From the NCBI RefSeq assembly GCF_001403875.1, contig NZ_LN884299.1, positions 1,364,117-1,428,116 of the forward strand: a stretch of 64,000 bases of DNA, written 5' to 3'. Under the pieces are notes generated by a model that made no database searches, was not told the origin of the DNA, and worked only from the letters and a program-made list of their open reading frames with translations. This DNA comes from Paenibacillus ihumii. Its GTDB lineage: Bacteria > Bacillota > Bacilli > Paenibacillales > Paenibacillaceae. Shown here piece by piece: positions 19,492 to 27,940 of this stretch (its first letter is position 1; the number at the start of each line of letters is the position of its first letter). Position numbers and translations under genes: made by a program.

Positions 19492-22385
19492 TGGGTGTTC
19501 CTTTATTACGCTTGCTGTTCCGCAAAATGTGGAACACGAAATGGCTGACGCTCAGTACGCTGTTAGGACTTGTCGTCGCTGTCTCTTTTACAGTAAGTAT
19601 TCCGATGTATTCGGATGGGGCGCTTAAGCGGGTTGTTTCGAATTCATTGAAGGAAGAGAGCAAAGGCCTGCCCGCCGGTTCGTTATTGATGAGCTATCAG
19701 GCCGCTGGCGGGGCGAAGACGGATTTTGCCGGACTGGAGAGCGTTCACTCTTATATCGTAAATGAAATTCCTGAGGAAATCGGTTTCCCGCAGCAGACCT
19801 ACGTGAATACGCGAGCGATCCGTACGTCCGAGGTGTATCCTCAGGATCCGAGCAAGGTCGACGCGAGCCGCAAGAGAGCGATGTCGATCGTTACGATGAG
19901 CGGCCTGGCGGATCATATTAACATCACGAACGGGAAGGCGTTCAGTGATCAGGTCGATGATGGACAAATCGAGGCTTTGATGCTGGAGGAAGCTATGTTC
20001 CGCCAGGACCTGCATGTCGGTGCGGTCATGGAATATCCTGTGATTGGCAAATCCGACCTGACCCTAAAGGTAAAGATCGTAGGAACCTTCCAGCCATTGC
20101 AGGAGAATGATCCTTTCTGGTATCAGGGCTTTGAAGGTATGATGAATCAATTTTACGTCAGTGAGAAGGCCTTCAATGAAGGGCTGCTCACAAAGTTGGC
20201 TGTACCGCTTCACAATTCCGGCTGGTACTATGCATTCGATCTTCGGGAGATCAAGACGAGCCAGCTGACTCCGCTCCAGAGTACGCTGGATCGCCTGAAC
20301 GTGGAGCTGTACCAGAAGCTGAAGGATACGAAAGTCGATATCTCCTTCGGCGGACTGCTCAATGATTTCCGGAAGCAGAGTCTTCAGATGCAAACGCTGC
20401 TATTCACTTTGGCCGCGCCGATGATTGCCATGGTGTTCTATTATATCGTAATGAATGCGCACCAAGCGCTGGATAAGCAGCAAAGCGATATTGCTGTGCT
20501 CCGCAGCCGCGGAGCCTCTACCAAGCAAATCGTGTTCATTTATCTGCTGGAAGGGGTGCTGCTTGGTCTGGCGGCTATGATTATAGGACCGCTGCTTGGA
20601 TGGTTCATGTCCAAAAGTATCGGGGCTGCGGATGGCTTCCTGGCCTTCGTGAACCGGAAGTCGATCCCGGTGGGCTTTAATATGGATGCGCTCGCCCTTG
20701 GCGGTGCAGCCGTCGTTATCGCCATCTTGGCTACGTTGATTCCGGCGATATCGTATGCAAGATCATCTATTGTCAATGCCAAGCAGAAGCAGGCCCGTTC
20801 GGACCGGAAGCCGGGCTGGCAGCGGTATTTCCTGGATATTGCCCTGCTGGGGATCGCCGGGTATGGCTATTACCTGTTCATGGACCGCCAGATGATCACT
20901 TTCCAGACGGGAATGACTACGGATGAGCTGCAGGTACAGCCGTTTCTGTTCTTCGTGCCGGCCATTGCCATCTTCTCGATGGGCTTGTTCTTTCTGCGGG
21001 TATTCCCATGGCTGCTCAAGCTGATCGGCTGGATCGGGAAGAGATGGCTGCCGGTTCCTTATTATTTGACCCTGACGCAGCTGTCCCGCTCGTCCAAGTC
21101 CTATTACCCGCTAATGATCCTGCTCGTACTGACGCTCGGACTCGGGGTGTATAACGCCTCGGCCGCCCGGACGATCGACGTGAACTCGACGGAACGTACG
21201 CTGTACAAGTACGGAACGGACGTCATTATGCAGGCCGTATGGACGGGGACGCCTGAGAAGACGACGAAGCCTCCAACTCAAGGGCAGGGCGGTGGTCAAG
21301 GCGGCGGGCAGCCGGGAGGAAATCCCGGTGCTGGCGGACCTGGCGGAGGAGGCGGTCAAGGCGGAAACACGCCGCCCGCCAAGCTCGTATATAATGAAGA
21401 GCCGCCGTTTCAAGCCTTCCGCGAGCTGGATGGCGTGAAGCATGCCGCGCGCGTGCTGCAAACGAAGGGGAACATCATCGTATCCGGCCGCTCGGCTGGT
21501 CAAGGCACATTAATGGGAATTGACAACGCCGATTTTGCCGAGGTCGCCTGGTTCCGGAATGATCTGTTCCCGACTCATCCTTTTCAGTATTTGAATTTGC
21601 TCGGTATGAATGAAGCGGCTGCGATCATTCCGTCCAATTTTGCCGAGAAGCATAAATTGAAGCAGGGCGATACTTTCTCTGTATCACTAACGGATGGCTC
21701 TATAGAATTGGCCGTATACGGCATCGTTCCGTATTGGCCGAGCCAGTATCCTGACGAGAGGCCCTTCATTATAGCCAATCTGGATTATATCAATGATCAG
21801 CTTCCGCTGATCCCGTACCAGGTATGGCTTAAGATGGAGGAAGGAGCGAAGGTGGCTCCGCTGATCGAGAAATTAAAGGAAAAGCAGATCGAGCTTTATT
21901 CTGTAGAGGATGTGCGCAGCGTATTGGCTGTGCAGAGCAAGCATCCTACCCGCGGCGGGGTATTCGGCATTCTGAGCCTCGGATTCCTCGTATCGGTTAT
22001 CGTATCCTTGATCGGTTATGTGCTGTACTGGTTCTTTAACCTGTCGGGCCGCGTCGTGCAATTCGGTATTCTGCGGGCGATGGGGCTGTCCCGGAAGCAG
22101 CTGACATTCATGCTGCTGGCCGAGCAGATTCTCACTGCAGGCTTATCCATTGTGCTTGGCATCGCGATTGGCAAGATAGTCGGCAAGCTGTACCTGCCGT
22201 TCCTGCAGACTGCAGATAATGTGACGACCCAGGTACCGCCTTTCAGAATCATTTTTGATTCCAAGGATACGTTCCAGCTGTATGTTGTTGTATTTGTGAT
22301 GCTGGCGCTGGGAGCCGGACTGCTGTTCTGGCAGATTCGAAGATTGCGGGTGCATCAGGCGGTCAAGATGGGAGAGGAGCGGTAA
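19491..22385 (+). CDS. Large FtsX-family ABC permease
   Basis: 964 residues, a fused long permease. One membrane segment is at the N-terminus, followed by an extracytoplasmic domain to about residue 300. Membrane clusters lie near 304-420, 450-555 and, at the C-terminus, 823-945, with two FtsX/MacB-like cores. Between the halves lies a Gly/Gln/Pro-rich stretch (about residues 584-628). It starts inside the adaptor stop codon (TAATG). Such proteins handle lipids, peptides or lipoproteins, or sense antimicrobials; which one cannot be read here. It is the only permease in the cassette, so both ATPases presumably act on it. Confidence 0.85.
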   Translation: MGVPLLRLLFRKMWNTKWLTLSTLLGLVVAVSFTVSIPMYSDGALKRVVSNSLKEESKGLPAGSLLMSYQAAGGAKTDFAGLESVHSYIVNEIPEEIGFPQQTYVNTRAIRTSEVYPQDPSKVDASRKRAMSIVTMSGLADHINITNGKAFSDQVDDGQIEALMLEEAMFRQDLHVGAVMEYPVIGKSDLTLKVKIVGTFQPLQENDPFWYQGFEGMMNQFYVSEKAFNEGLLTKLAVPLHNSGWYYAFDLREIKTSQLTPLQSTLDRLNVELYQKLKDTKVDISFGGLLNDFRKQSLQMQTLLFTLAAPMIAMVFYYIVMNAHQALDKQQSDIAVLRSRGASTKQIVFIYLLEGVLLGLAAMIIGPLLGWFMSKSIGAADGFLAFVNRKSIPVGFNMDALALGGAAVVIAILATLIPAISYARSSIVNAKQKQARSDRKPGWQRYFLDIALLGIAGYGYYLFMDRQMITFQTGMTTDELQVQPFLFFVPAIAIFSMGLFFLRVFPWLLKLIGWIGKRWLPVPYYLTLTQLSRSSKSYYPLMILLVLTLGLGVYNASAARTIDVNSTERTLYKYGTDVIMQAVWTGTPEKTTKPPTQGQGGGQGGGQPGGNPGAGGPGGGGGQGGNTPPAKLVYNEEPPFQAFRELDGVKHAARVLQTKGNIIVSGRSAGQGTLMGIDNADFAEVAWFRNDLFPTHPFQYLNLLGMNEAAAIIPSNFAEKHKLKQGDTFSVSLTDGSIELAVYGIVPYWPSQYPDERPFIIANLDYINDQLPLIPYQVWLKMEEGAKVAPLIEKLKEKQIELYSVEDVRSVLAVQSKHPTRGGVFGILSLGFLVSVIVSLIGYVLYWFFNLSGRVVQFGILRAMGLSRKQLTFMLLAEQILTAGLSIVLGIAIGKIVGKLYLPFLQTADNVTTQVPPFRIIFDSKDTFQLYVVVFVMLALGAGLLFWQIRRLRVHQAVKMGEER

Positions 22386-22386
22386 G

Positions 22387-23289
22387 ATGTCGATGATTCA
22401 CTGCGAAGGACTCGTAAAAATCTTTAAAACCGAGGACATTGAAGTCGTTGCTCTGCAGGGATTGAATCTGACCGTGGAGCAAGGGGAAATGATGGCGATC
22501 ATCGGAAACAGCGGCAGCGGCAAATCTACGCTGCTGAACATTCTCGGCGGGCTGGATCGGCCCTCGGCCGGCCAGGTGAGTGTAGGAGGCTGGGATCTGC
22601 TCAAGATCCAGGATGAACAGCTGGTTGAATACAAGCGCAACACGGTCGGTTTTGTCTGGCAGAATAACGCGCGCAACCTACTGCCGTATTTGACGGCTCT
22701 GGAGAACGTGGAAATGCCGATGCTGCTATCCGGCAAGCTGGACCGTGCTTACGCCAAACAGCTTCTGGAGTGGGTCGGCCTGAAGGACCGGATGCATAAC
22801 AAGCTGCATCAGCTGTCGGGGGGAGAGCAGCAACGCGTGGCTATTGCGATCTCGCTGTCCAACCGTCCGAAGATGCTGCTGGCGGATGAGCCGACGGGGT
22901 CAGTCGATACGGCGACCTCGGATCAAATTATGCGCATATTCCGGGAAGTGAACCGGGAGCTTGGCATCACGATCGTCATCGTTACCCATGATTTGGAATT
23001 GGCCGGCAAGGTGGACCGGGTCGTAGCGATCCGTGACGGCTTAACGAGCACCGAATTCGTCAAACGCAATCCGAATTTGGATCAGGCTGACGGGGAGGCC
23101 GGATTCGGCACGCAGGGCGGTCTTCAGGAGGTTCATGAAGCTTTTGTCGTTGTCGACCGCGTTGGCCGTCTCCAGGTACCGAAAGAGTATTTGGAGGCCG
23201 TCGGAATCGGAGGCCGGGCCAGTATGGAATTCGATGGGGAGAAGATTGTAATTACAGCTCCGAAACCATTAGAGGGGGATAACAAATGA
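22387..23289 (+). CDS. ABC ATP-binding protein with C-terminal AbrB-like domain
   Basis: 300 residues. The ABC domain (about 1-225) has GNSGSGKST, LSGGEQQRVAIA and MLLADEPT. After it, about residues 250-295 read VVDRVGRLQVPKEYLEAVG and then IVITAP, the pattern of an AbrB/MazE-type swapped-hairpin domain, which normally binds DNA as a dimer. The domain may serve dimerisation or link transport to transcription; both are guesses. It begins one base after the permease and overlaps the binding-protein start by four bases (ATGA). Confidence 0.85.
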   Translation: MSMIHCEGLVKIFKTEDIEVVALQGLNLTVEQGEMMAIIGNSGSGKSTLLNILGGLDRPSAGQVSVGGWDLLKIQDEQLVEYKRNTVGFVWQNNARNLLPYLTALENVEMPMLLSGKLDRAYAKQLLEWVGLKDRMHNKLHQLSGGEQQRVAIAISLSNRPKMLLADEPTGSVDTATSDQIMRIFREVNRELGITIVIVTHDLELAGKVDRVVAIRDGLTSTEFVKRNPNLDQADGEAGFGTQGGLQEVHEAFVVVDRVGRLQVPKEYLEAVGIGGRASMEFDGEKIVITAPKPLEGDNK

Positions 23290-24785
23290 ACAGCAGGTAT
23301 GTTGGGAAAATACGTAAAGTTATGACCTTTGCTTTGGCTGCAAGTTTAGCCGTAGGCCTGCTAGCCGGCTGTAGCACCACGGGAAAGGTTAAAGAAAGCA
23401 AGGAAGAAAAGGTACTGCGCATTGGCATGCTGCACGGATCGAACGATGATTCCTGGTTCCGGCAGCAGTATACCGACATTTACGAGTTCAATAATAACGT
23501 TAAGATTGAAATTGTACCGGCTGTCGACCAATCCGAATACCGCTACAGGGATTACAGCAAAGAGCAGTATGTTGAGCCAGATTATTATGAGGGCTTAAAG
23601 AAGCTGTTGACGAGCAGTAACCCAGTAGATATCGTCATTGCTGACACAGGCACCTTGAAACGGCTGGCAGAGGAGAATCTGCTAAAGCCGCTTGATCCGA
23701 TGATTCAGGAGGATAAGTACGACACCTCCGATTTCGTGCCTGCGGTTATCGATACTTTGAAGGACATCGGTGGAGATAACAAGCTATACGGACTAACACC
23801 GACCTTTAGCTCTTCGGCTCTATATTTTAACAAGAAGATTTTCGCGGATGCAGGCATTGAGCCGCCAACGGACGGCATGACCTGGGATGAAGTGTTTGAT
23901 AAAGCGCGATTGCTTTCCAAAGGGGAAGGAAAGGACCGGGTTTTCGGTTTTTCCTTTAACCGTTATGTCGGAACCGATCCTTATTGGGATATGCAGTACA
24001 GCTATATCTCCACGCTGCAGCTCAGAGTGTTCGACGAGAAGGCGGAATTGATGACCGTCAATTCTCCGCAATGGCAGAAGGTATGGGGGACGATTAGCCA
24101 GCTGGCGAAGGACAAAATCATTCCAAGTTCATCGAATATGAACATGGAGGAGTATTATTCAGAAGAAAACTACAGCCCGATCAGCGGAGACTTGTTCTTG
24201 TCGGGCAAGCTCGCTATGATGCTCGGCGAAAGCTACTACATCAATGAGATTGCGGAAGTAAATAATAATGCGGATAAGATTAAAAACTTTAGTCCGGTTG
24301 ATTGGGACATCGTTACAATGCCGGTTCATCCGGAAAAGCCGGGCATCGGCGGGAATATCTGGCTCGGGAATACGTTCTCGATCAACAGTGCGGCACCGAA
24401 CGCCGAAACGGCTTGGGATTACATTAAATTCGTGACTGGAGAGGATTTCGCGAAGCTGAGATCCCGCAGCAACTCGTATGAGATGGTGTCCCGCAAATCG
24501 TTTATTACACCGAGAGCGGGCCAATCCTATAACATTGAGGCATTCTACCAGTTAAAGCCGGCTCCGCCGACCAGCGCTGCCGAAGAGAAGCTGATGCGCG
24601 ATATGCCGGGGCTGCATGGCGTAACGAATTCGGGAAGACCGCATTTCCAGGAAGTGCTTGAGAACAAGAAGACGCCGGAAGAAGCGCTTAAAGAATGGGC
24701 AGAGAAGGGGAATAAAATGCTGTTGGAGCTGAAGAAGAACCCTAACGCCATGTTTAATGATGACGGTTCGGTCTATGAAATGTAG
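23286..24785 (+). CDS. Extracellular solute-binding lipoprotein (family 1)
   Basis: 499 residues. The signal peptide ends in the lipobox LLAGC (Cys about residue 29). The body looks like a family 1 (sugar/oligosaccharide) binding protein: segments such as YGLTPTFSSSALYFNKKIF and MTWDEVFDKA, and a late FVTGEDFAK segment. Such proteins normally partner with MalFG-type importers, not FtsX permeases, yet this gene overlaps the preceding ATPase by four bases and shares its terminator. It could be a sensor or a ligand-capture subunit for the cassette. The ligand is unknown. Confidence 0.85.
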   Translation: MNSRYVGKIRKVMTFALAASLAVGLLAGCSTTGKVKESKEEKVLRIGMLHGSNDDSWFRQQYTDIYEFNNNVKIEIVPAVDQSEYRYRDYSKEQYVEPDYYEGLKKLLTSSNPVDIVIADTGTLKRLAEENLLKPLDPMIQEDKYDTSDFVPAVIDTLKDIGGDNKLYGLTPTFSSSALYFNKKIFADAGIEPPTDGMTWDEVFDKARLLSKGEGKDRVFGFSFNRYVGTDPYWDMQYSYISTLQLRVFDEKAELMTVNSPQWQKVWGTISQLAKDKIIPSSSNMNMEEYYSEENYSPISGDLFLSGKLAMMLGESYYINEIAEVNNNADKIKNFSPVDWDIVTMPVHPEKPGIGGNIWLGNTFSINSAAPNAETAWDYIKFVTGEDFAKLRSRSNSYEMVSRKSFITPRAGQSYNIEAFYQLKPAPPTSAAEEKLMRDMPGLHGVTNSGRPHFQEVLENKKTPEEALKEWAEKGNKMLLELKKNPNAMFNDDGSVYEM

Positions 24786-24799
24786 CAATTCTAAATTCT

Positions 24800-24831
24800 C
24801 GCCGGATTTTGATCCGGCGGGATTTTTTTTT
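24800..24831 (+). terminator. Terminator of the ABC cassette
   Basis: CGCCGGAT (24800-24807) / ATCCGGCG (24812-24819) with a four-base loop, followed by a run of nine T. Confidence 0.9.
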
Positions 24832-24898
24832 GTGCGTTATTGGGTATTCTATAGTTGTAATGGTTCATGGACAAAACTTTGAAGGGCAGGGTCAACAA

Positions 24899-25063
24899 AT
24901 GAGATGGGTATATTTCAATAAGCTGTACCGAACAAAATTTCAAGCGAGCTGCCTGGCCAAGAGGCTCGTCCAGGACGGCTGGATCTATGGCTTCGAGGAA
25001 ATGAGGGAGGTGGAAATATTCCGTTCGCGCAAAGGAAAATATGGCGTTCGTTTTATTCCTTAA
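24899..25063 (+). CDS. Small hypothetical protein
   Basis: 54 residues, MRWVYFNKLY to GVRFIP, basic and aromatic, with AGGGCAGGG shortly before the ATG. A longer reading from 24860 is possible but starts with a Gln/Gly-rich tail that looks untranslated. I do not recognise the family. Its compact alpha/beta-like sequence without low-complexity suggests a real gene. It lies between the ABC cassette and the tRNA pair. Confidence 0.5.
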   Translation: MRWVYFNKLYRTKFQASCLAKRLVQDGWIYGFEEMREVEIFRSRKGKYGVRFIP

Positions 25064-25080
25064 ATTTTTAAGCAGAACAC

Positions 25081-25110
25081 TTGACGACTGGTAGGGGTAT
25101 CGTGTATATT
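25081..25110 (+). promoter_or_regulatory. Promoter of the tRNA pair
   Basis: TTGACG (25081-25086) and TATATT (25105-25110), 18-base spacer, 22 bases before the first tRNA. Confidence 0.65.
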
Positions 25111-25132
25111 ATTAGTTGTCGCTATTTATTGA

Positions 25133-25206
<74 letters not shown>

Positions 25207-25226
25207 TTCATCTTCATCTCGTCTCC

Positions 25227-25300
25227 GGGCCCTTAGCTCAGTTGGTTAGAGCGGTCGGCTCATAACCGATTGGTCACAGGTTCGAGTCCTGTAGGGCCCA
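25227..25300 (+). tRNA. tRNA with CAU anticodon, probably tRNA-Ile2
   Basis: 74-base cloverleaf, acceptor GGGCCCT/AGGGCCC, anticodon CAU. The body (CTTAGCTCAGTTGG, TTGGTC in the variable region, A discriminator) resembles the lysidine-modified tRNA-Ile2 more than elongator tRNA-Met. A neighbouring tilS gene cannot be checked here. CCA is not encoded. Confidence 0.85.
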
Positions 25301-25309
25301 TACACGCGA

Positions 25310-25337
25310 AACCCCTTGCCTAGCAAGGGGTTTTTGT
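25310..25337 (+). terminator. Terminator of the tRNA pair
   Basis: AACCCCTTGC (25310-25319) / GCAAGGGGTT (25323-25332), three-base loop, then TTTTG. Confidence 0.85.
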
Positions 25338-25415
25338 TATGTTTGGAGTTTGGTAGATTTAACCCATAAAAATGCTCAGTAGAACTGATTTGCTAACGCA
25401 TTTACTAACGGCGGC

Positions 25416-25667
25416 TCAATATGGCGTTGGTTCCAGTGACTTTTCGGCATGTTTATTCAGTTCATTCGATTCGATTAATGGCCTCATCCTGCAAGTTGGG
25501 AACAGGTGGGAATATCGTTTGTTAAACATTGCCGGCGTCATTCCCAGGCGATCAGCGGCTCCCTTGGGATTAATGCCGATCTTCAAGAGAAAAGTAGCAT
25601 GGGTGTGCCGTAAGTCGTGAAAACGAATTTTATTCAACATGCAGGAAGTGTTTTCTCGAGAACGCAA
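25416..25667 (-). pseudogene. Truncated tyrosine recombinase (integrase) C-terminus
   Basis: About 80 codons. FHDLRHTHATFLLKIGINP gives the HxxR box of phage-type integrases, and NKRYSHLF the catalytic Tyr. The N-terminal DNA-binding domain and the first catalytic Arg are absent: an in-frame stop lies three codons before the first possible start. It sits 116 bases past the tRNA-Ile2 gene, pointing towards it, the usual place for an integrase of a tRNA-targeting element. I found no second copy of the tRNA 3' end within a few kb, so the element boundaries are lost. Confidence 0.8.
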
Positions 25668-25715
25668 GTTCGGTTAATTTACGATGTTGAGGTATATTAC
25701 ACGATATAGTAAGAT

Positions 25716-25850
25716 AACAATAGAAACAAGGAGGCTGCGCCACAGCCTCCCCGGTACAACACTTGGGTGGAATACCTCCAAGAAACAAGCTTGAAAATAA
25801 CCCGTTCCCTCGGCGCTAACCTGGGCGGGTTATTTTCGTTTATTTTTTGT
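25716..25850 (+). ncRNA. Candidate structured small RNA
   Basis: A promoter TTGAGG-N17-TAAGAT (25687-25715) is followed by hairpin GGAGGCTG/CAGCCTCC (25730-25749) and a strong terminator with 12-bp arms GAAAATAACCCG (25793-25804) / CGGGTTATTTTC (25826-25837), then a T-rich run. The predicted transcript is about 120-130 bases. The layout recalls antisense antitoxin RNAs of type I toxin systems, but I found no small hydrophobic toxin frame opposite it. It lies just behind the integrase relic and may be a leftover of that element. Confidence 0.4.
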
Positions 25851-26016
25851 TATTTTTGCAGGGTTGGTAGATGATAGAATTGATTCTCACAGGAAAGAAT
25901 AGCCTCAGCAGGTGGGAATAAGATACGCGAATATCTCAGTTGTTATAAGAAAACCGCTGCCCCACGCGCAGCGGAGCAACTGACAAATGTAGCCTGTTAA
26001 AATGCCAACTGTTAAC

Positions 26017-26313
26017 TCAGATGAAAAAAGGGAGGAGGAATAAGTTCCGAATGCCATAGAAGGGAAAACGGCGATAGAAAAACCGGCGTCTAGGGAAAAA
26101 GCCAGGGAAAAAGCCGAATTGTCGATAGGTTGATTCATTCGCTGGTAATCCGTCTAAACGTTGGATCATTTCATTGCTGGGAACAGCCAGAGTAACATAG
26201 TTCTGATCCACATGGGCAATAAAACCATCGTATGCATGACCGTCAGCCGTTTCAATCCCGACATATTTATTCATGCAGCTCCAACAGATTTGTTGATACT
26301 CATTTGCGCTCAT
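26017..26313 (-). CDS. Hypothetical protein with aromatic/Arg-rich tail
   Basis: 98 residues. GGAGGTACGTTT precedes the ATG, a good ribosome site. The N-terminal half (VGIETADGHAYDGFIAHVD) resembles short beta-barrel, Sm-like small proteins of bacilli. The C-terminal 35 residues are dominated by Phe, Arg and Pro (FFPGFFPRRR, FYRRFPFYG, LFLLPFF). Such tails occur in spore-coat-like small proteins of bacilli, but I cannot assign a family. The short CxxC near residue 10 (CWSC) could bind metal. Confidence 0.65.
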   Translation of the reverse strand: MSANEYQQICWSCMNKYVGIETADGHAYDGFIAHVDQNYVTLAVPSNEMIQRLDGLPANESTYRQFGFFPGFFPRRRFFYRRFPFYGIRNLFLLPFFI

Positions 26314-26498
26314 AAACGTACCTCCAAAGGTTAATGTTCTGACATTAGTCTATGGACTTTAACCCAGAAGGGCACGGCATTAGCCTATAATAAAAAATGT
26401 ATCTAGCCATACTGGATGTACCATTCGGATTACAGGAATATGATGTTTACTGGCAGGGTAGAAATTTGCCCGCTGATATAAAGGGGAGAGAATTACTC

Positions 26499-26972
26499 AT
26501 GAAAGCAATCACTATTATCCAGCCTTGGGCAACACTCCTTGCGCTTGGCGAGAAGCGATTTGAAACACGAAGCTGGGCCACCAGGCATCGGGGGCAAATC
26601 GCGATTCATGCCGGTAAGAAGGTCGACCGCAGGATTTGCCGGGAGGAGCCTTTCCGGAGCGTTCTGGCGAAGCACGGGTATACGGCGGATAATTTACCGG
26701 CGGGGGCTATCATTGCTGTAACGAGTTTACAGGACTGCTATCGTGTGACCAGGCCTTGCGGAGAGGAGGGAGTTGTCTGGCTCGAGGCAAATGGAAGGAA
26801 GCTGGCTTGGGATCCCGCGAAGCTTGAGGCAAGAGAGGAGCAGGAGTATGTCTTCGGAGACTATCGTGAAGGCCGTTATGCCTGGGAAATGGCGGATGTC
26901 CAGCTTCTGAAGAGGCCGATTCCGGCCAAAGGTATGCAGGGCTTGTGGAATTGGGGAGAGGAAGCTGAATAG
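26499..26972 (+). CDS. ASCH-domain protein
   Basis: 157 residues from the ATG at 26499, preceded by AGGGGAGAG. IIQPWATLLALGEKRFETR and HRGQIAIHAGKK are typical of the ASCH fold, a PUA-like barrel thought to bind RNA or modified nucleobases. The end reads KGMQGLWNW. The upstream 34-codon in-frame extension lacks a ribosome site and is rejected. It is a single gene, divergent from the 26017-26313 gene. Function in the cell is unknown. Confidence 0.8.
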   Translation: MKAITIIQPWATLLALGEKRFETRSWATRHRGQIAIHAGKKVDRRICREEPFRSVLAKHGYTADNLPAGAIIAVTSLQDCYRVTRPCGEEGVVWLEANGRKLAWDPAKLEAREEQEYVFGDYREGRYAWEMADVQLLKRPIPAKGMQGLWNWGEEAE

Positions 26973-27044
26973 GGACGAAGGGTTATTTGGTATAAGCTCA
27001 ATAAAGGCTTAAGCAGCCATGAACGGTGTCAAAATAAGAAGCAA

Positions 27045-27596
27045 TCATCCTTCCAGCATCTGATCGACCAGATCACACATTCCGTGCCAGCTGTCCTTGA
27101 GCTGGTATTGTTGCTGGATATGCGCATTCCACGGACGGGGAATGAGGATCGTTTCCTTGCCGGCTTCACTAGCTGCGATAATATTATGAGGGCCATCATC
27201 GATCAGAAGGTCAAAGCCAACCAAATATTTGCGTTTCGCTACGAAAAAATTTTCATAGGGTATAAAGGGGAGGTGCTTCTGCATCCAATTCCATTTCTCG
27301 GGAACGGATGAAGGGCGAGCCGCAGTGATGACGATAACATCATATTTTGCGGTCATTTTGCGTATTTCTTCGACGGTGTATTCATCAAAAATATCCAGCT
27401 CCTCGTAAAGGCCTGGTCTGCCGAAGAAGGCCTCTTCCGTGCATTCCGGGTGCCAGATGCGGCTCAGGTCAAAGCTGGTGACCTGCTCTATCATCAGTTG
27501 AAGGCTTGGATATTGCGAATTATGATAATAAAGAGCTTTTGGGATCAAGTGACAAATCGTATCGTCCATATCGATGGCTACAATTTTTTTGCTCAT
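27045..27596 (-). CDS. 5'(3')-deoxyribonucleotidase-like HAD phosphatase
   Basis: 183 residues. HAD motif I is VAIDMDDTI with nucleophile Asp and acid/base Asp, motif II is VITAA, and motif IV is DLLIDDGPHN. The arrangement matches the 5',3'-nucleotidase (NT5C) family, which dephosphorylates deoxynucleoside monophosphates. AGGAGAAC precedes the ATG. It stands alone between oppositely oriented genes. Substrate assignment is by family only. Confidence 0.82.
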   Translation of the reverse strand: MSKKIVAIDMDDTICHLIPKALYYHNSQYPSLQLMIEQVTSFDLSRIWHPECTEEAFFGRPGLYEELDIFDEYTVEEIRKMTAKYDVIVITAARPSSVPEKWNWMQKHLPFIPYENFFVAKRKYLVGFDLLIDDGPHNIIAASEAGKETILIPRPWNAHIQQQYQLKDSWHGMCDLVDQMLEG

Positions 27597-27753
27597 GATA
27601 TTTATGTTCTCCTAGCAGTAAACGTAATGGTTTAATCATGATTGTAACGAAGATCGGGCTTCTTGGCAATTTTGCGGGATGAGGCATGGAACGGTTAGAC
27701 GCTTGTAGTTTGCTTACCGTGAAGATGCTTAATGAAAGGAAGGAGGTAATGTC

Positions 27754-27909
27754 TTGAAAAATGAATTTTATGTAGGATGGGGGACACTGGCCTTAATTAA
27801 TGCGGGTCTCGCGCAAGGAAAGAACAGAAGCGGAATGAATTGGTTCCTGCTCTCGCTATTGCTAGGGCCAGTCGCCACTTTTATTCTTGTCATTTCGGAG
27901 AAAAAGTAG
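27754..27909 (+). CDS. Small membrane protein, TTG start
   Basis: 51 residues starting with TTG six bases after AGGAGGT, starting KNEFYVGWG and ending LLLGPVATFILVISEKK. It has one hydrophobic helix at the C-terminal half and a Gly/Asn-rich centre. The strong ribosome site and intact short frame make it likely real. The pattern resembles short hydrophobic segments found at the N-termini of larger membrane proteins, but no family is assigned. Confidence 0.6.
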   Translation: MKNEFYVGWGTLALINAGLAQGKNRSGMNWFLLSLLLGPVATFILVISEKK

Positions 27910-27940
27910 GAGTTTAGGATCTAGCGTGATCAGCTACTTC

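Noticed and set aside
25300..26016. Attachment-site repeat of the tRNA 3' end
   Set aside because: I looked for a second copy of the tRNA-Ile2 3' end in the following few kb and saw none, so element boundaries are not claimed.
27450..27635. Plus-strand frame inside the nucleotidase gene
   Set aside because: It overlaps a conserved HAD gene on the other strand and has no ribosome site.
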